Source: Cognatundibacterium rugosum
GTDB taxonomy: Bacteria; Pseudomonadota; Gammaproteobacteria; Burkholderiales; Burkholderiaceae_D
DNA length: 64,000 nt
Direction of reading: 5' to 3'
NCBI RefSeq assembly: GCF_014284365.1
Contig: NZ_JACOGG010000003.1
Location: forward strand, 186,001 to 250,000
In this document: positions 9,890 through 17,002 of the stretch, piece by piece
Position numbering within the stretch: position 1 is the stretch's first letter
Layout of the letters: every line of letters begins with the position of its first letter
Position numbers and translations under genes: made by a program
The notes under the pieces: generated by a model
The model's input: the letters and a program-made list of their open reading frames with translations, nothing else
The model's database searches: none
Told to the model about the DNA's origin: nothing

Positions 9890-10573
9890 ATGAATTTTGA
9901 TTTCGATGTGATCGCCAGTAACTGGCAATACTTGTTGATAGGTCGCACCGCAGATGGTGAAATTGGCGGCCTGCTACTGACGCTGCTGATGTCTTTGTCG
10001 GCTGGCCTCATCGCCTTAGTCGCCGGTATGGTGACTGCTGCGGTCGCCTGGTATTTTCAGGGCTGGAGCCGTCGTGTTTTGTTTTCTGTAGCAGAGCTGA
10101 TCCGCAGCATACCGCTGATACTGGTCATCTTTTGGTTGTATTTCTTGCTGCCGCGCTGGCTGGGTCGCGATATCTCTGGGGTGACTACGGTGGTGTTGGC
10201 GATCGCCTGGTTTAGTGCTGCGTCTGTGATGCACGCCACCCTGGCCGGGCTGGAGGCCTTACCTGACGGCCAAACCGAAGCGGGTATTGTCAGCGGTATG
10301 AGTCGTTGGCAGGTACTGCGCCATATTTTGCTGCCACAAGCCTTGCCCAATCTCTTGCCATCCTACACGGGCTTATTTGTCGCTTTAATTAAGGATATGT
10401 CGCTGGCGCTGGTGGTGAACGTGCCCGAGCTGACCACAGTCGCCAATCAGGTCAATAGCCGTACCCAAATTTATCCGGCTGAGATTTTCCTGTTCATTGG
10501 GGCAATTTACTTCATTCTTTGCACTGCACTCAGTGAATTGCCGCGCCTGGTGTTGAAAACGAGGCCATTATAG
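9890..10573 (+). CDS. Amino-acid ABC transporter permease (GltK-like)
   Basis: A 227-residue permease, the second membrane subunit of the importer. It shows the IRSIPLILVIFWLYF motif and an EAA loop (DGQTEAGIVSGMSRWQ, then ILLPQALPNLLP), followed by a DMSLALVV segment typical of GltK-type subunits. The start at ATG 9890 is preferred over an in-frame upstream ATG at 9824 because it has a well-spaced AGCAGGAG and gives the normal family N-terminus. The upstream codons would add 22 residues rich in Ser and Cys. It is the last gene of the four-gene operon, 78 bases after the preceding permease. Confidence 0.92.
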   Translation: MNFDFDVIASNWQYLLIGRTADGEIGGLLLTLLMSLSAGLIALVAGMVTAAVAWYFQGWSRRVLFSVAELIRSIPLILVIFWLYFLLPRWLGRDISGVTTVVLAIAWFSAASVMHATLAGLEALPDGQTEAGIVSGMSRWQVLRHILLPQALPNLLPSYTGLFVALIKDMSLALVVNVPELTTVANQVNSRTQIYPAEIFLFIGAIYFILCTALSELPRLVLKTRPL

Positions 10574-10637
10574 ATGTATGTCGCGCTTGGTTTGGTACAT
10601 CACTTGATGCCTGAAGGGCGTAGCGTATTGTAGTAAA

Positions 10638-10673
10638 TCCGGTTCTGCATCAATTGTTTTACGCAGAACCGGA
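10638..10673. repeat. 11-bp perfect inverted repeat between convergent genes
   Basis: TCCGGTTCTGC and its exact complement GCAGAACCGGA are separated by 14 bases. It lies between the end of the ABC importer operon (+) and the end of the charged exported protein gene (-). Neither side has a T tract, so it is not a textbook intrinsic terminator, though it may protect or end transcripts from both directions. Confidence 0.7.
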
Positions 10674-10756
10674 CGGAGCTGCTTACCTGCGTTTGCTCGA
10701 ATTGCTGTTAGCGTTGTAGCTCGACTGTCAGCATATCGTTGATCCAGCAAATGTAA

Positions 10757-11161
10757 TCAGATTTTAGCAGCGTCTTTGTTGCGCTTATTGATGTCTTCCT
10801 GACGTTCTTTACGATCATGGCTCAGTTTTTTTCTATCTTTGTTCAAATCCTTTTTTTCGTGGTTGATTTCGCGCTGTTCATGTTCACGCTTTTTCTCCAT
10901 TTTCTCTGCGTCGGCTAAATTTCCATTTTTGATATCACGGTCTTCCGCACGTTGATCGGCATTGCGTTCTTTGCGGTCGTGAGCGATTTCCTGCTTATCG
11001 CGGCTGATATCGCGTTTGTCTCTGTTGATTTCGCGATTCTCATGGCGAATCACTTTGTTATCTTGTTTAACCTGATCTACCGGCGTAGTGACAGGAGTTT
11101 GCGCAAAAGCGGAGATGGAGAATGCGGTGGCGAATGTAGCTAAGATTATTTTGGATTTCAT
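10757..11161 (-). CDS. Exported, extremely charged helical protein of unknown function
   Basis: A 134-residue protein with a clear signal peptide (cleavage near SISAFA/QTPV). The mature part is almost wholly made of Lys, Arg, Asp, Glu, Asn, Gln and His, in short units built on R/HDKxEI or HDRKER (for example INRDKRDISRDKQEIAHDRK). It has no cysteines, almost no hydrophobic residues and no recognised domain. The pattern predicts a single long, solvent-exposed helix or a coiled coil in the periplasm. The start has a strong TTAGGAGAT upstream. Similar short charged proteins occur in proteobacteria without a known role. It has no operon partner: the neighbour on one side is convergent and the other side is a 454-base gap. 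Confidence 0.7.
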   Translation of the reverse strand: MKSKIILATFATAFSISAFAQTPVTTPVDQVKQDNKVIRHENREINRDKRDISRDKQEIAHDRKERNADQRAEDRDIKNGNLADAEKMEKKREHEQREINHEKKDLNKDRKKLSHDRKERQEDINKRNKDAAKI

Positions 11162-11615
11162 GGCGATATCTCCTAAGTGTGATTAATTAATTCAAGCATC
11201 GTTAGCGTTTTTGCTGAATGGCGATGTCTTGATGATTTAACGGCATGCTTAAAAAACGGATGACAGGATAGTTGGCTGGGTTTGTAACGACATGTAGGCA
11301 CGTCCACAGGCTGTTATCCAGAATTGGGCTGCTTCTCCCGCTATGCAGTCACACACACGCATTCGGCCTGAAAATTTGAGTTAAAAGTGACGTCGATATT
11401 TGCGTGTAGTCACATCATGACCCAGGTCTTGTCATTTTTTCCTTCGCTTCCCTGCTTTACCCAAGACCATTTGTCCAGAATGATTTACTGGTAGACTTAT
11501 GCCCTTTGAGAAGCATAGCTGCGTCGTCATCGTGCGCTATTGCCTTTATCTCCATGCTGCGCCGGGACATAATGCGTCCTGGCTTTAAGTTAAAACAAGA
11601 TTGCATCACCAAGAA
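11162..11615. other. Intergenic region between divergent genes, no gene recognised
   Basis: This gap must hold the promoters of the charged exported protein (-) and of dusA (+). I see no convincing ORF, RNA gene, operator or terminator. A short CA repeat lies near 11350. Confidence 0.5.
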
Positions 11616-12674
11616 ATGAAGCCTGTTATAGAGAATCCCCCTGGTTTGCCGCCGCGTCGTGTATCGGTGGCACCGATGCTCGAATGGTCTGACCGCCATT
11701 GTCGTCAGTTTCATCGCCATATCACCCGTCATACCTGGTTGTACACTGAAATGGTGACGACTGGCTCGCTCATGCATGGGGATGTGCAGCGGCATTTGGA
11801 ATTTAATCCGGATGAGCATCCGGTAGCGCTGCAGCTGGGTGGCAGTGAGCCGGCCGATCTGGCGCAGTGCGCGAAGATGGGGCAGGAGTGGGGCTATGAT
11901 GAGATCAATCTGAATTGTGGTTGCCCGTCAGAGCGCGTGCAAAAAGGCGCGTTTGGTGCCTGTCTGATGGCGGAGCCGCAATTGGTGGCGGACTGCGTGA
12001 AAGCTATGCGTGATGCGGTCTCCATCGATGTGACGGTCAAACATCGTATCGGTATCAATGATGTGGATTCGTATGAATTCATGCGCGACTTTGTCGGCAC
12101 GGTGGCTGAAGCAGGTTGCAGCACCTTTATCGTTCATGCGCGCACTGCGATTTTGAAGGGCTTGTCGCCACGTGAAAACCGCGAAATTCCGCCGCTCAAG
12201 TATGACTATGCCTATCGCCTGAAGCAGGAATTTCCTGCGCTTGAAATTATCCTCAATGGAGGGATCAAAACTGCCGATGAAATGGAAGTCCATTTACAGC
12301 ACGTGGATGGTGTGATGATAGGGCGTGAGGCTTATCACAATCCCTATTTTATGGCCGATTTTGATGCGCGCTTTTACGGTGACCATGCGCGCATAAATAC
12401 GCGTGAAGAGATTTTGGAATTGATGATTCCGTATATACACCGGCAGCTGGAACTGTATGGGAATAATGGCAAAGGTTTGCGCTTAAACAGTGTGATACGC
12501 CACATGTTAGGTTTAATGATGGGGCTGGTGGGGGCGCGCGCTTTCCGCCAGACTTTATCGGATAGTAAACTGCTGGCAGCAGGCAAGCCAGAAATCTTAC
12601 TGGATGCGCTGGCGCGTATGAAAACCGTCAGTGCCTTTGATCGTAGTGCAGACAAGCCGGATGAGCCGGTGTAA
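11616..12674 (+). CDS. dusA: tRNA-dihydrouridine(20/20a) synthase DusA
   Basis: A 352-residue FMN enzyme that reduces specific uridines in the D-loop of tRNAs using NADPH. The N-terminus RRVSVAPMLEWSDRHCR is the flavin-binding start of the TIM barrel. The catalytic Cys is residue 103 in NLNCGCPSERVQKGAFGACL, and the phosphate-binding end is LNGGIKT followed by GVMIGREAYHNPY. The wording (EMVTTGSLMHGD, LQLGGSEP) fits DusA rather than DusB or DusC. Length is normal. ATG 11616 is preferred to an in-frame TTG 15 bases earlier because it leaves the family N-terminus intact, though neither has a strong ribosome binding site. Confidence 0.93.
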   Translation: MKPVIENPPGLPPRRVSVAPMLEWSDRHCRQFHRHITRHTWLYTEMVTTGSLMHGDVQRHLEFNPDEHPVALQLGGSEPADLAQCAKMGQEWGYDEINLNCGCPSERVQKGAFGACLMAEPQLVADCVKAMRDAVSIDVTVKHRIGINDVDSYEFMRDFVGTVAEAGCSTFIVHARTAILKGLSPRENREIPPLKYDYAYRLKQEFPALEIILNGGIKTADEMEVHLQHVDGVMIGREAYHNPYFMADFDARFYGDHARINTREEILELMIPYIHRQLELYGNNGKGLRLNSVIRHMLGLMMGLVGARAFRQTLSDSKLLAAGKPEILLDALARMKTVSAFDRSADKPDEPV

Positions 12675-12695
12675 CTGCTTTTCAGGAGAACTCAG

Positions 12696-13139
12696 ATGAA
12701 AAAAAGTGTAATCGCTCTGTTGCTGGCATCCGCCAGTCTGATGGCGCAGGCTGAAGTCAGCGTTAAAGATGCATGGGTGCGTGCAACTGTTCCTCAGCAA
12801 AAAGCGACCGGTGCTTTCATGACCTTGACCAGCAACCAGGACGTGCGTCTGGTCGCTGCAGAATCTTCGATTTCCGGCGTAACGGAAGTTCATGAAATGA
12901 AGATGGAAAAAGACGTCATGAAAATGCGTGCCGTTGACGCACTGGAGCTGAATCAGGGTAAGGCGGTTGAATTGAAACCGGGCGGCTATCACATCATGCT
13001 GATGGATTTAAAATCGCAGGCCAAGGCTGGTGACACCGTCACGCTGAAACTGACTTTTGAAGGCAAGGATAAAAAGCGTGAAGTGCTGGAGGTGAAGGCA
13101 CCGGTTAAACAAATCACGGCGACTGAACACAAAATGTAA
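12696..13139 (+). CDS. PCuAC-type periplasmic copper chaperone
   Basis: A 147-residue exported protein with a signal peptide ending near LMAQA/EVSV. The mature domain carries the exact copper-binding pattern H-X10-M-X21-H-X-M: His66, Met77, His99 and Met101 (EVHEMKM, MKMRAV, GGYHIMLMDL). PCuAC proteins bind Cu(I) in the periplasm and help metallate the CuA centre of cytochrome c oxidase, often with Sco. No Sco or oxidase gene is adjacent here. A CAGGAG lies just before the ATG, and the gene sits 21 bases after dusA, so it may be read from the same transcript. A strong terminator follows at 13280. Confidence 0.92.
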   Translation: MKKSVIALLLASASLMAQAEVSVKDAWVRATVPQQKATGAFMTLTSNQDVRLVAAESSISGVTEVHEMKMEKDVMKMRAVDALELNQGKAVELKPGGYHIMLMDLKSQAKAGDTVTLKLTFEGKDKKREVLEVKAPVKQITATEHKM

Positions 13140-13279
13140 TTCGTTACGCGCCCGGCGCGAAATGTGTCATTCCACCTGCTCAAGTAAAAAAGTGTAAGAG
13201 CAGCGGTGTGAAATTCTGATCAAAGTTATATTGTCCGGAGTTTCACTGCACGCTCCTCATCTCACAAAATGTGAGTTAT

Positions 13280-13311
13280 GCCTACGCAAAGAAATTTGCG
13301 TAGGCTTTTTT
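13280..13311 (+). terminator. Rho-independent terminator after the PCuAC gene
   Basis: An 11-bp perfect stem (GCCTACGCAAA / TTTGCGTAGGC) with a GAAA tetraloop is followed by six T. A smaller hairpin (CTCAC/GTGAG) lies just upstream. Confidence 0.93.
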
Positions 13312-13335
13312 ATCGCTTAGTTTTGGTGGTCTATT

Positions 13336-13893
13336 ATGAAGCGCATCTCTTTTCTTAAACGTCATGATCTGGCTGTCGAGCTGGCATTGGCGTTTTCCAC
13401 GCCAGCACAGCAAGATCAGCAAGAGCGGCAAGAGCAGCACGCACCACCCGCGCAGCAAAGTGTATCGGCATCAGCAAAAGCTTGCCGCTTGCAACTGATG
13501 CAGCAGGACTTGCGACTCACACCTGCGCAGCAGGCACTGTGGGCACGTATGGCAGAGCGCGCCGCCTTCCTGATGCGTCAGCGCGCTGCACGCGCCAGCC
13601 GTCGCCAGCTCAAGAAAACAGGTTCACAACTCAGTCTGCCGGGACTGCTGGCACAACTGGATGCGGAAGAGCAGATACAAGCCACGGAAAACATAGAAAT
13701 GCGCGACCTGGCACTGCAGCTGTATGCGGCATTGGATATGGGCCAAAAAGAGCGCATGCGCGAACTGCTGCAACAGGATCACCGTTCGCCAGCAGCGGCC
13801 AGTGCCAATGCGAGCAACAGCGCAAACGCAGCCAGCACTGGCTTTGCCTGGCTGTGGGCACAACTGCTGCCCAGGCTGGCCAGTGCTAGCTGA
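13336..13893 (+). CDS. Hypothetical protein with an LTPAQ motif, distantly Spy/CpxP-like
   Basis: A 185-residue protein without a convincing signal peptide. Residues 24-48 are rich in Gln and Glu (QQDQQERQEQ), followed by a helical region with RLTPAQQALWARMAERA that resembles the LTxxQ motif of Spy/CpxP-type chaperones, then Arg-rich and acidic helices, and an Ala/Ser/Asn-rich tail. The similarity is only to one motif and may be chance. It lies directly behind the terminator at 13280 and ahead of tRNA-His. ATG 13336 follows TTTTGGTGG. Confidence 0.55.
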   Translation: MKRISFLKRHDLAVELALAFSTPAQQDQQERQEQHAPPAQQSVSASAKACRLQLMQQDLRLTPAQQALWARMAERAAFLMRQRAARASRRQLKKTGSQLSLPGLLAQLDAEEQIQATENIEMRDLALQLYAALDMGQKERMRELLQQDHRSPAAASANASNSANAASTGFAWLWAQLLPRLASAS

Positions 13894-13979
13894 TCGGGTA
13901 TCGATCAGCGCATCTCTCATCAAATCAGGCAGCGAGCCAGTCAACATTCGCAAGAAAATAATTTCCGCAGTACGGGGGA

Positions 13980-14008
13980 TTGCTAAAAATCGATACACCC
14001 CGTATAAT
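13980..14008 (+). promoter_or_regulatory. Sigma-70 promoter of tRNA-His
   Basis: TTGCTA, a 17-base spacer and a perfect TATAAT end 45 bases before the tRNA gene. The segment after the -10 is GC-rich (GCGCAGC). Confidence 0.75.
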
Positions 14009-14053
14009 GCGCAGCTTACTTGCTGCAGTATTTGCAAATAATGCAGTAGCAAT

Positions 14054-14130
14054 GGTGGCTGTAGCTCAGTTGGTAGAGTCCAGGATTGTGATTCCTGTTG
14101 TCGTGGGTTCGAGTCCCATCAGCCACCCCA
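14054..14130 (+). tRNA. tRNA-His (anticodon GTG)
   Basis: 77 bases, including the extra G at position -1 that is specific to tRNA-His and an encoded CCA end. The acceptor stem is GTGGCTG/CAGCCAC, the D arm is GCTCAGTTGGTAGAGT, the anticodon stem is CAGGA/TCCTG around TTGTGAT, and the T loop is GTTCGAGTC. It closely matches the E. coli tRNA-His layout. Confidence 0.97.
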
Positions 14131-14148
14131 AAGAATTCAAAGAAATCA

Positions 14149-14182
14149 ACGGCTTACAGAGTTTTCTCGGTAAGCCGTTTTT
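14149..14182 (+). terminator. Terminator of tRNA-His
   Basis: ACGGCTTAC and its complement GTAAGCCGT form a 9-bp stem around a 12-base loop, followed by a T run. It starts 19 bases after the tRNA. Confidence 0.88.
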
Positions 14183-14348
14183 CTTTGTCCGTCCAAAAAG
14201 CGAATTTTCCGATCTCGCTGAATTGCCTGCACCATTTCTAATACATCTACCCAGGTAATTTTCTAACCAGACATTTCTTGTTCACGGTTAATTTTACTGC
14301 TTATAATGCTTGTCAAAATCCATATTCGTTTTTCCAAGGTGGCTGACA

Positions 14349-14771
14349 ATGCGCTCAATACTTACTTTCGCTGTTTTTTCCGCTTGCCTGGCGTTGAGCA
14401 GCAGCGATGTGTTGGCTGATTGCCAGCAGCAACACGCGTTTGTGCAATCTGAAGGCAAGGATGTCGATAATTGGGTCGTCAAACCTGGCGAAGTGCATAA
14501 GATCACTTTGCTTAAAGGCACGCAGCTCGGTTTGCAAATCTCCCCCGCGACAGCAGAAAAATACCGCGAGTTACTCAAAAAAACGGGGCAGAAGGAGTTT
14601 CCCGAGTTGGTGGAAATATCCATCTTTGACCTGAGCCCCTCAACACCCACCTTGCTCAGCCATACCTGGGGCGGCGCAAATTCCAGGCAAGGCTACGGTT
14701 CTTTAAGTGGCGCGGCGATAGAAATCATGTTCATCAAGCCGCAATGTGTGAAGTTGGAGGAGTTGAAGTGA
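14349..14771 (+). CDS. Exported hypothetical protein
   Basis: A 140-residue protein with a signal peptide (hydrophobic ILTFAVFSACLALSSS, cleavage near VLA/DCQQ). The mature part has two cysteines, near its ends (DCQQQ and PQCVKL), that could form a disulfide. It contains GEVHKITLLKGTQLGLQI and SHTWGGANSRQGYGSLSG stretches, so it is probably beta-rich. I do not recognise the family. ATG 14349 is chosen because it gives a clean signal peptide and follows AAGGTGG; an in-frame TTG 39 bases upstream is less likely. Confidence 0.6.
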   Translation: MRSILTFAVFSACLALSSSDVLADCQQQHAFVQSEGKDVDNWVVKPGEVHKITLLKGTQLGLQISPATAEKYRELLKKTGQKEFPELVEISIFDLSPSTPTLLSHTWGGANSRQGYGSLSGAAIEIMFIKPQCVKLEELK

Positions 14772-15228
14772 GCTTGTGACCTCAATGTTTAAGGGTTTTT
14801 CCTAGGTCATTGGGTCATCTTTGATCGCAGCAACTCAAGCTCGCGCGTTTTCTTCACACTTGCATGCGACTTTAACCCCGGGAATTTTAGGACTTTTACA
14901 GTAATTGCTAAGGCCGGGTTGCCATCGGCAGACAAAGCTATGAGCTACAGCCGCGCACAGTTGCGTGATGTTCGGGGTGATTTCAGGCTTTTCACATAGC
15001 AAAGCAAGACGATTTTGATATTAGGCTTGCTGGGGGCGAACCGGAATAAGCCTAAGTGCATTCCTCGGTATTTAGTGTGTGTGAAATGTAAAGCAGTGGG
15101 TATAGCCTTGTTTGCGTCTAAGCATGTGACACGCTGAGCTCAGCCGTCTACAATATGGCTGGCGAATGGACGCTGCTTGAATTGTCAGAGCGGCGCTTGC
15201 TGAAACTCTTAGTGGATTTGCGCCGGAC
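14772..15228. other. Intergenic region, no gene recognised
   Basis: Precedes the Rrf2 regulator. An imperfect inverted repeat (GACCTCAATG ... CATTGGGTC) lies at about 14778-14816 and could end the preceding transcript. No ORF or RNA family is recognised. Confidence 0.45.
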
Positions 15229-15681
15229 ATGAAATTAACTGCCTACACCGATTACACCTTACGTACCCTGATTTATCTGGCGCTGCATCGGGACCGGCTG
15301 GTGACGATACAAGAGATCGCAGAGCTGCATACGATATCCAAAAGCCATTTGACCAAGGTGGTGCATCAACTGGGCATGTCGAATATGGTAGAGACGGTGC
15401 GGGGCCGTCATGGTGGCCTGAAGCTGAACCTGGAACCGCGTGAAATTGGTATCGGTGCGGTAGTGCGTAGCACGGAGACTGACTTTGATATGGCTGAATG
15501 TTTTGATGCTCAAAACAATAGCTGCGCCTATGCCAAAGGCTGCAATCTGAAAGGCATACTGGCTGCCGCTACAGCAGCCTATCTGCAGGTGCTGGATCAG
15601 GTGACTTTGGAAGACCTGATCACTAAACCGTCTGAGCTACACGTCATCAATCTGTATCCGCCTATCAGTCACACGGGCTGA
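15229..15681 (+). CDS. nsrR: Rrf2-family regulator, NsrR-like
   Basis: A 150-residue winged-helix repressor. The N-terminus MKLTAYTDYTLRTLIYLAL and the helix SKSHLTKVVHQLG match NsrR, the nitric-oxide-sensing branch of Rrf2 proteins. Three cysteines at 91, 99 and 105 (AECFD, NNSCAYAKGC) would hold an iron-sulfur cluster that is destroyed by NO. The CX7CX5C spacing is the form I associate with beta-proteobacterial NsrR, wider than the CX4CX5C of E. coli. In related species NsrR controls hmp, norB or similar detoxifying genes; none is adjacent here. It is convergent with the PepSY gene, with a gap of 15 bases. Confidence 0.82.
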   Translation: MKLTAYTDYTLRTLIYLALHRDRLVTIQEIAELHTISKSHLTKVVHQLGMSNMVETVRGRHGGLKLNLEPREIGIGAVVRSTETDFDMAECFDAQNNSCAYAKGCNLKGILAAATAAYLQVLDQVTLEDLITKPSELHVINLYPPISHTG

Positions 15682-15696
15682 TCGCAGTTGACTGAC

Positions 15697-16857
15697 TTAC
15701 GATAGCGACACTCTGCGCTTTTTCCACCACATCACGTAGCCTGAGACCATCAGCAACAGCAGGCCCAGTCCACATACGCTGATCAAAATTCTGCCCGCGG
15801 TACCGCCGATTTCTCCACTATGCAGCGGATAAAACCAGCTTACCCAGCGCTCGCTACCCTGCATATTTAAAGGATCGATCAATTGCCGTATTGCGCCGCT
15901 ATACGGGTCCAGACTGATGCGGCTTGCCCCATCTTCTTTTCTGAGTTCACCGGGTTGGCGCAGGCGAATTTCCAGCGGTTTGCCAACTGAGGCTGGCAGA
16001 CTGATGCGGCTGATACGCGCATCGGGAAAGGCTTGCTGGGCGATTGCGAGCAGCGAGGTCAGAGGTAAAGCCTGCACCCCTGTTGAGGCTGGTGCTGTAT
16101 CGGATAATTTCTTCACCTGTGCCGGAAAGACAGGACTCAGCCAGGCTGGCTGATTGAAGTAAATACCGGTCAAGCCCAGCATCATCAGCAACAGCGCCAG
16201 CAGCACGCCTGCGCTGCGATGCAGGCTGTACAGGAAGGCGGGTAATGATCCGCGCCAATGCACTGTGAGGGATTTTTTCCAGGCCTGGCGGCTGGCGGCA
16301 GGCAGCCATAACAGCAGTCCTTGCAGGCAGCTCAGGAGTAGCACCAGCCCGGTCACTGCCATCAGGGTTTTGCCGGTGTCGCCGAGTAAAAAATAGCGAT
16401 GTATATGGAATAGCGTGGGGATGATCAGTGCGCGTGAAAAGCCGATCTCACCCCATATCCGTTCGCCCAAAATCTGGCGTCGCAGCGGGTCTATCATCAC
16501 CTGACGTGAGCGTGCTAACTGCCAGCCTGTATTGGCTGGGGCTGGCAATTTGTACCAGGCGATCACTGCGTGTTCGGGGTTTTCCGGGAAGCTCAGCATG
16601 GATGGGCGCTGATAGCCGGGCTGGGTATTGAGCCAGTCTATCAGCGCGGCTTGTTGCGCATGCTCACAGCTTTTGCTGCTGCAACTGGCTGGCGCGGCCT
16701 CGACATGAAATAGCTCAGGATTGAGGCTGGCATCCAGTGCATGACGCCAGCTCAGGATACTGCCCGTGATAGCAGATGCAAATAAAAACAGGCCGAAGCA
16801 TAATGCACACAAGAGATGGAACTGGTGCAGAAAGCGGCGTAGTAAACCTTTAATCAT
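15697..16857 (-). CDS. PepSY-associated membrane protein, probable ferric-siderophore reductase
   Basis: A 386-residue inner-membrane protein with an N-terminal helix (HLLCALCFGLFLFASAITG), a periplasmic loop with two Cys (ASCSSKSC), helices near residues 160-185 and 210-235, and a C-terminal helix ending in GYVMWWKKRR. The pattern SWRHALDASLNPELF and the closing WVSWFYPLHSGEIGG match the PepSY_TM (PiuB/FsqB-like) family, which is often linked to reduction of ferric siderophores at the membrane. It lies downstream of the TonB receptor on the same strand but beyond a likely terminator, so it may have its own promoter or be reached by readthrough. Function is inferred from family and context. 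Confidence 0.8.
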   Translation of the reverse strand: MIKGLLRRFLHQFHLLCALCFGLFLFASAITGSILSWRHALDASLNPELFHVEAAPASCSSKSCEHAQQAALIDWLNTQPGYQRPSMLSFPENPEHAVIAWYKLPAPANTGWQLARSRQVMIDPLRRQILGERIWGEIGFSRALIIPTLFHIHRYFLLGDTGKTLMAVTGLVLLLSCLQGLLLWLPAASRQAWKKSLTVHWRGSLPAFLYSLHRSAGVLLALLLMMLGLTGIYFNQPAWLSPVFPAQVKKLSDTAPASTGVQALPLTSLLAIAQQAFPDARISRISLPASVGKPLEIRLRQPGELRKEDGASRISLDPYSGAIRQLIDPLNMQGSERWVSWFYPLHSGEIGGTAGRILISVCGLGLLLLMVSGYVMWWKKRRVSLS

Positions 16858-16904
16858 GGCTGGCTAGGATGGGCTGGTGTTGACTGAAATTGGCTTTTCG
16901 GTGC

Positions 16905-16948
16905 AAAAAAAAGCGAATGCCGCCGGGCCATTTCGCCAGCCCGGCGGC
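16905..16948 (-). terminator. Probable terminator of the siderophore operon
   Basis: A 10-bp GC-rich perfect inverted repeat (GCCGCCGGGC / GCCCGGCGGC) with a 10-base loop is followed, in minus-strand direction, by ATTCGC and then eight T. The six-base gap before the T run makes it slightly atypical. It starts 54 bases beyond the stop of the TonB receptor. Confidence 0.72.
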
Positions 16949-17002
16949 TTGATGAATGCGACTTAACGTTTAAGCATAGCGATGAAATGGCTGCGTCTGC
17001 AC

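Noticed and set aside
15229-15681. Unusual cysteine spacing in the Rrf2 regulator as a novelty
   Set aside because: The CX7CX5C spacing appears common in betaproteobacterial NsrR, so it is not treated as novel.
15697-16857. PepSY gene as fourth gene of the siderophore transcript
   Set aside because: A strong hairpin with a T run lies between it and the TonB receptor; function is likely linked, but cotranscription is not supported.
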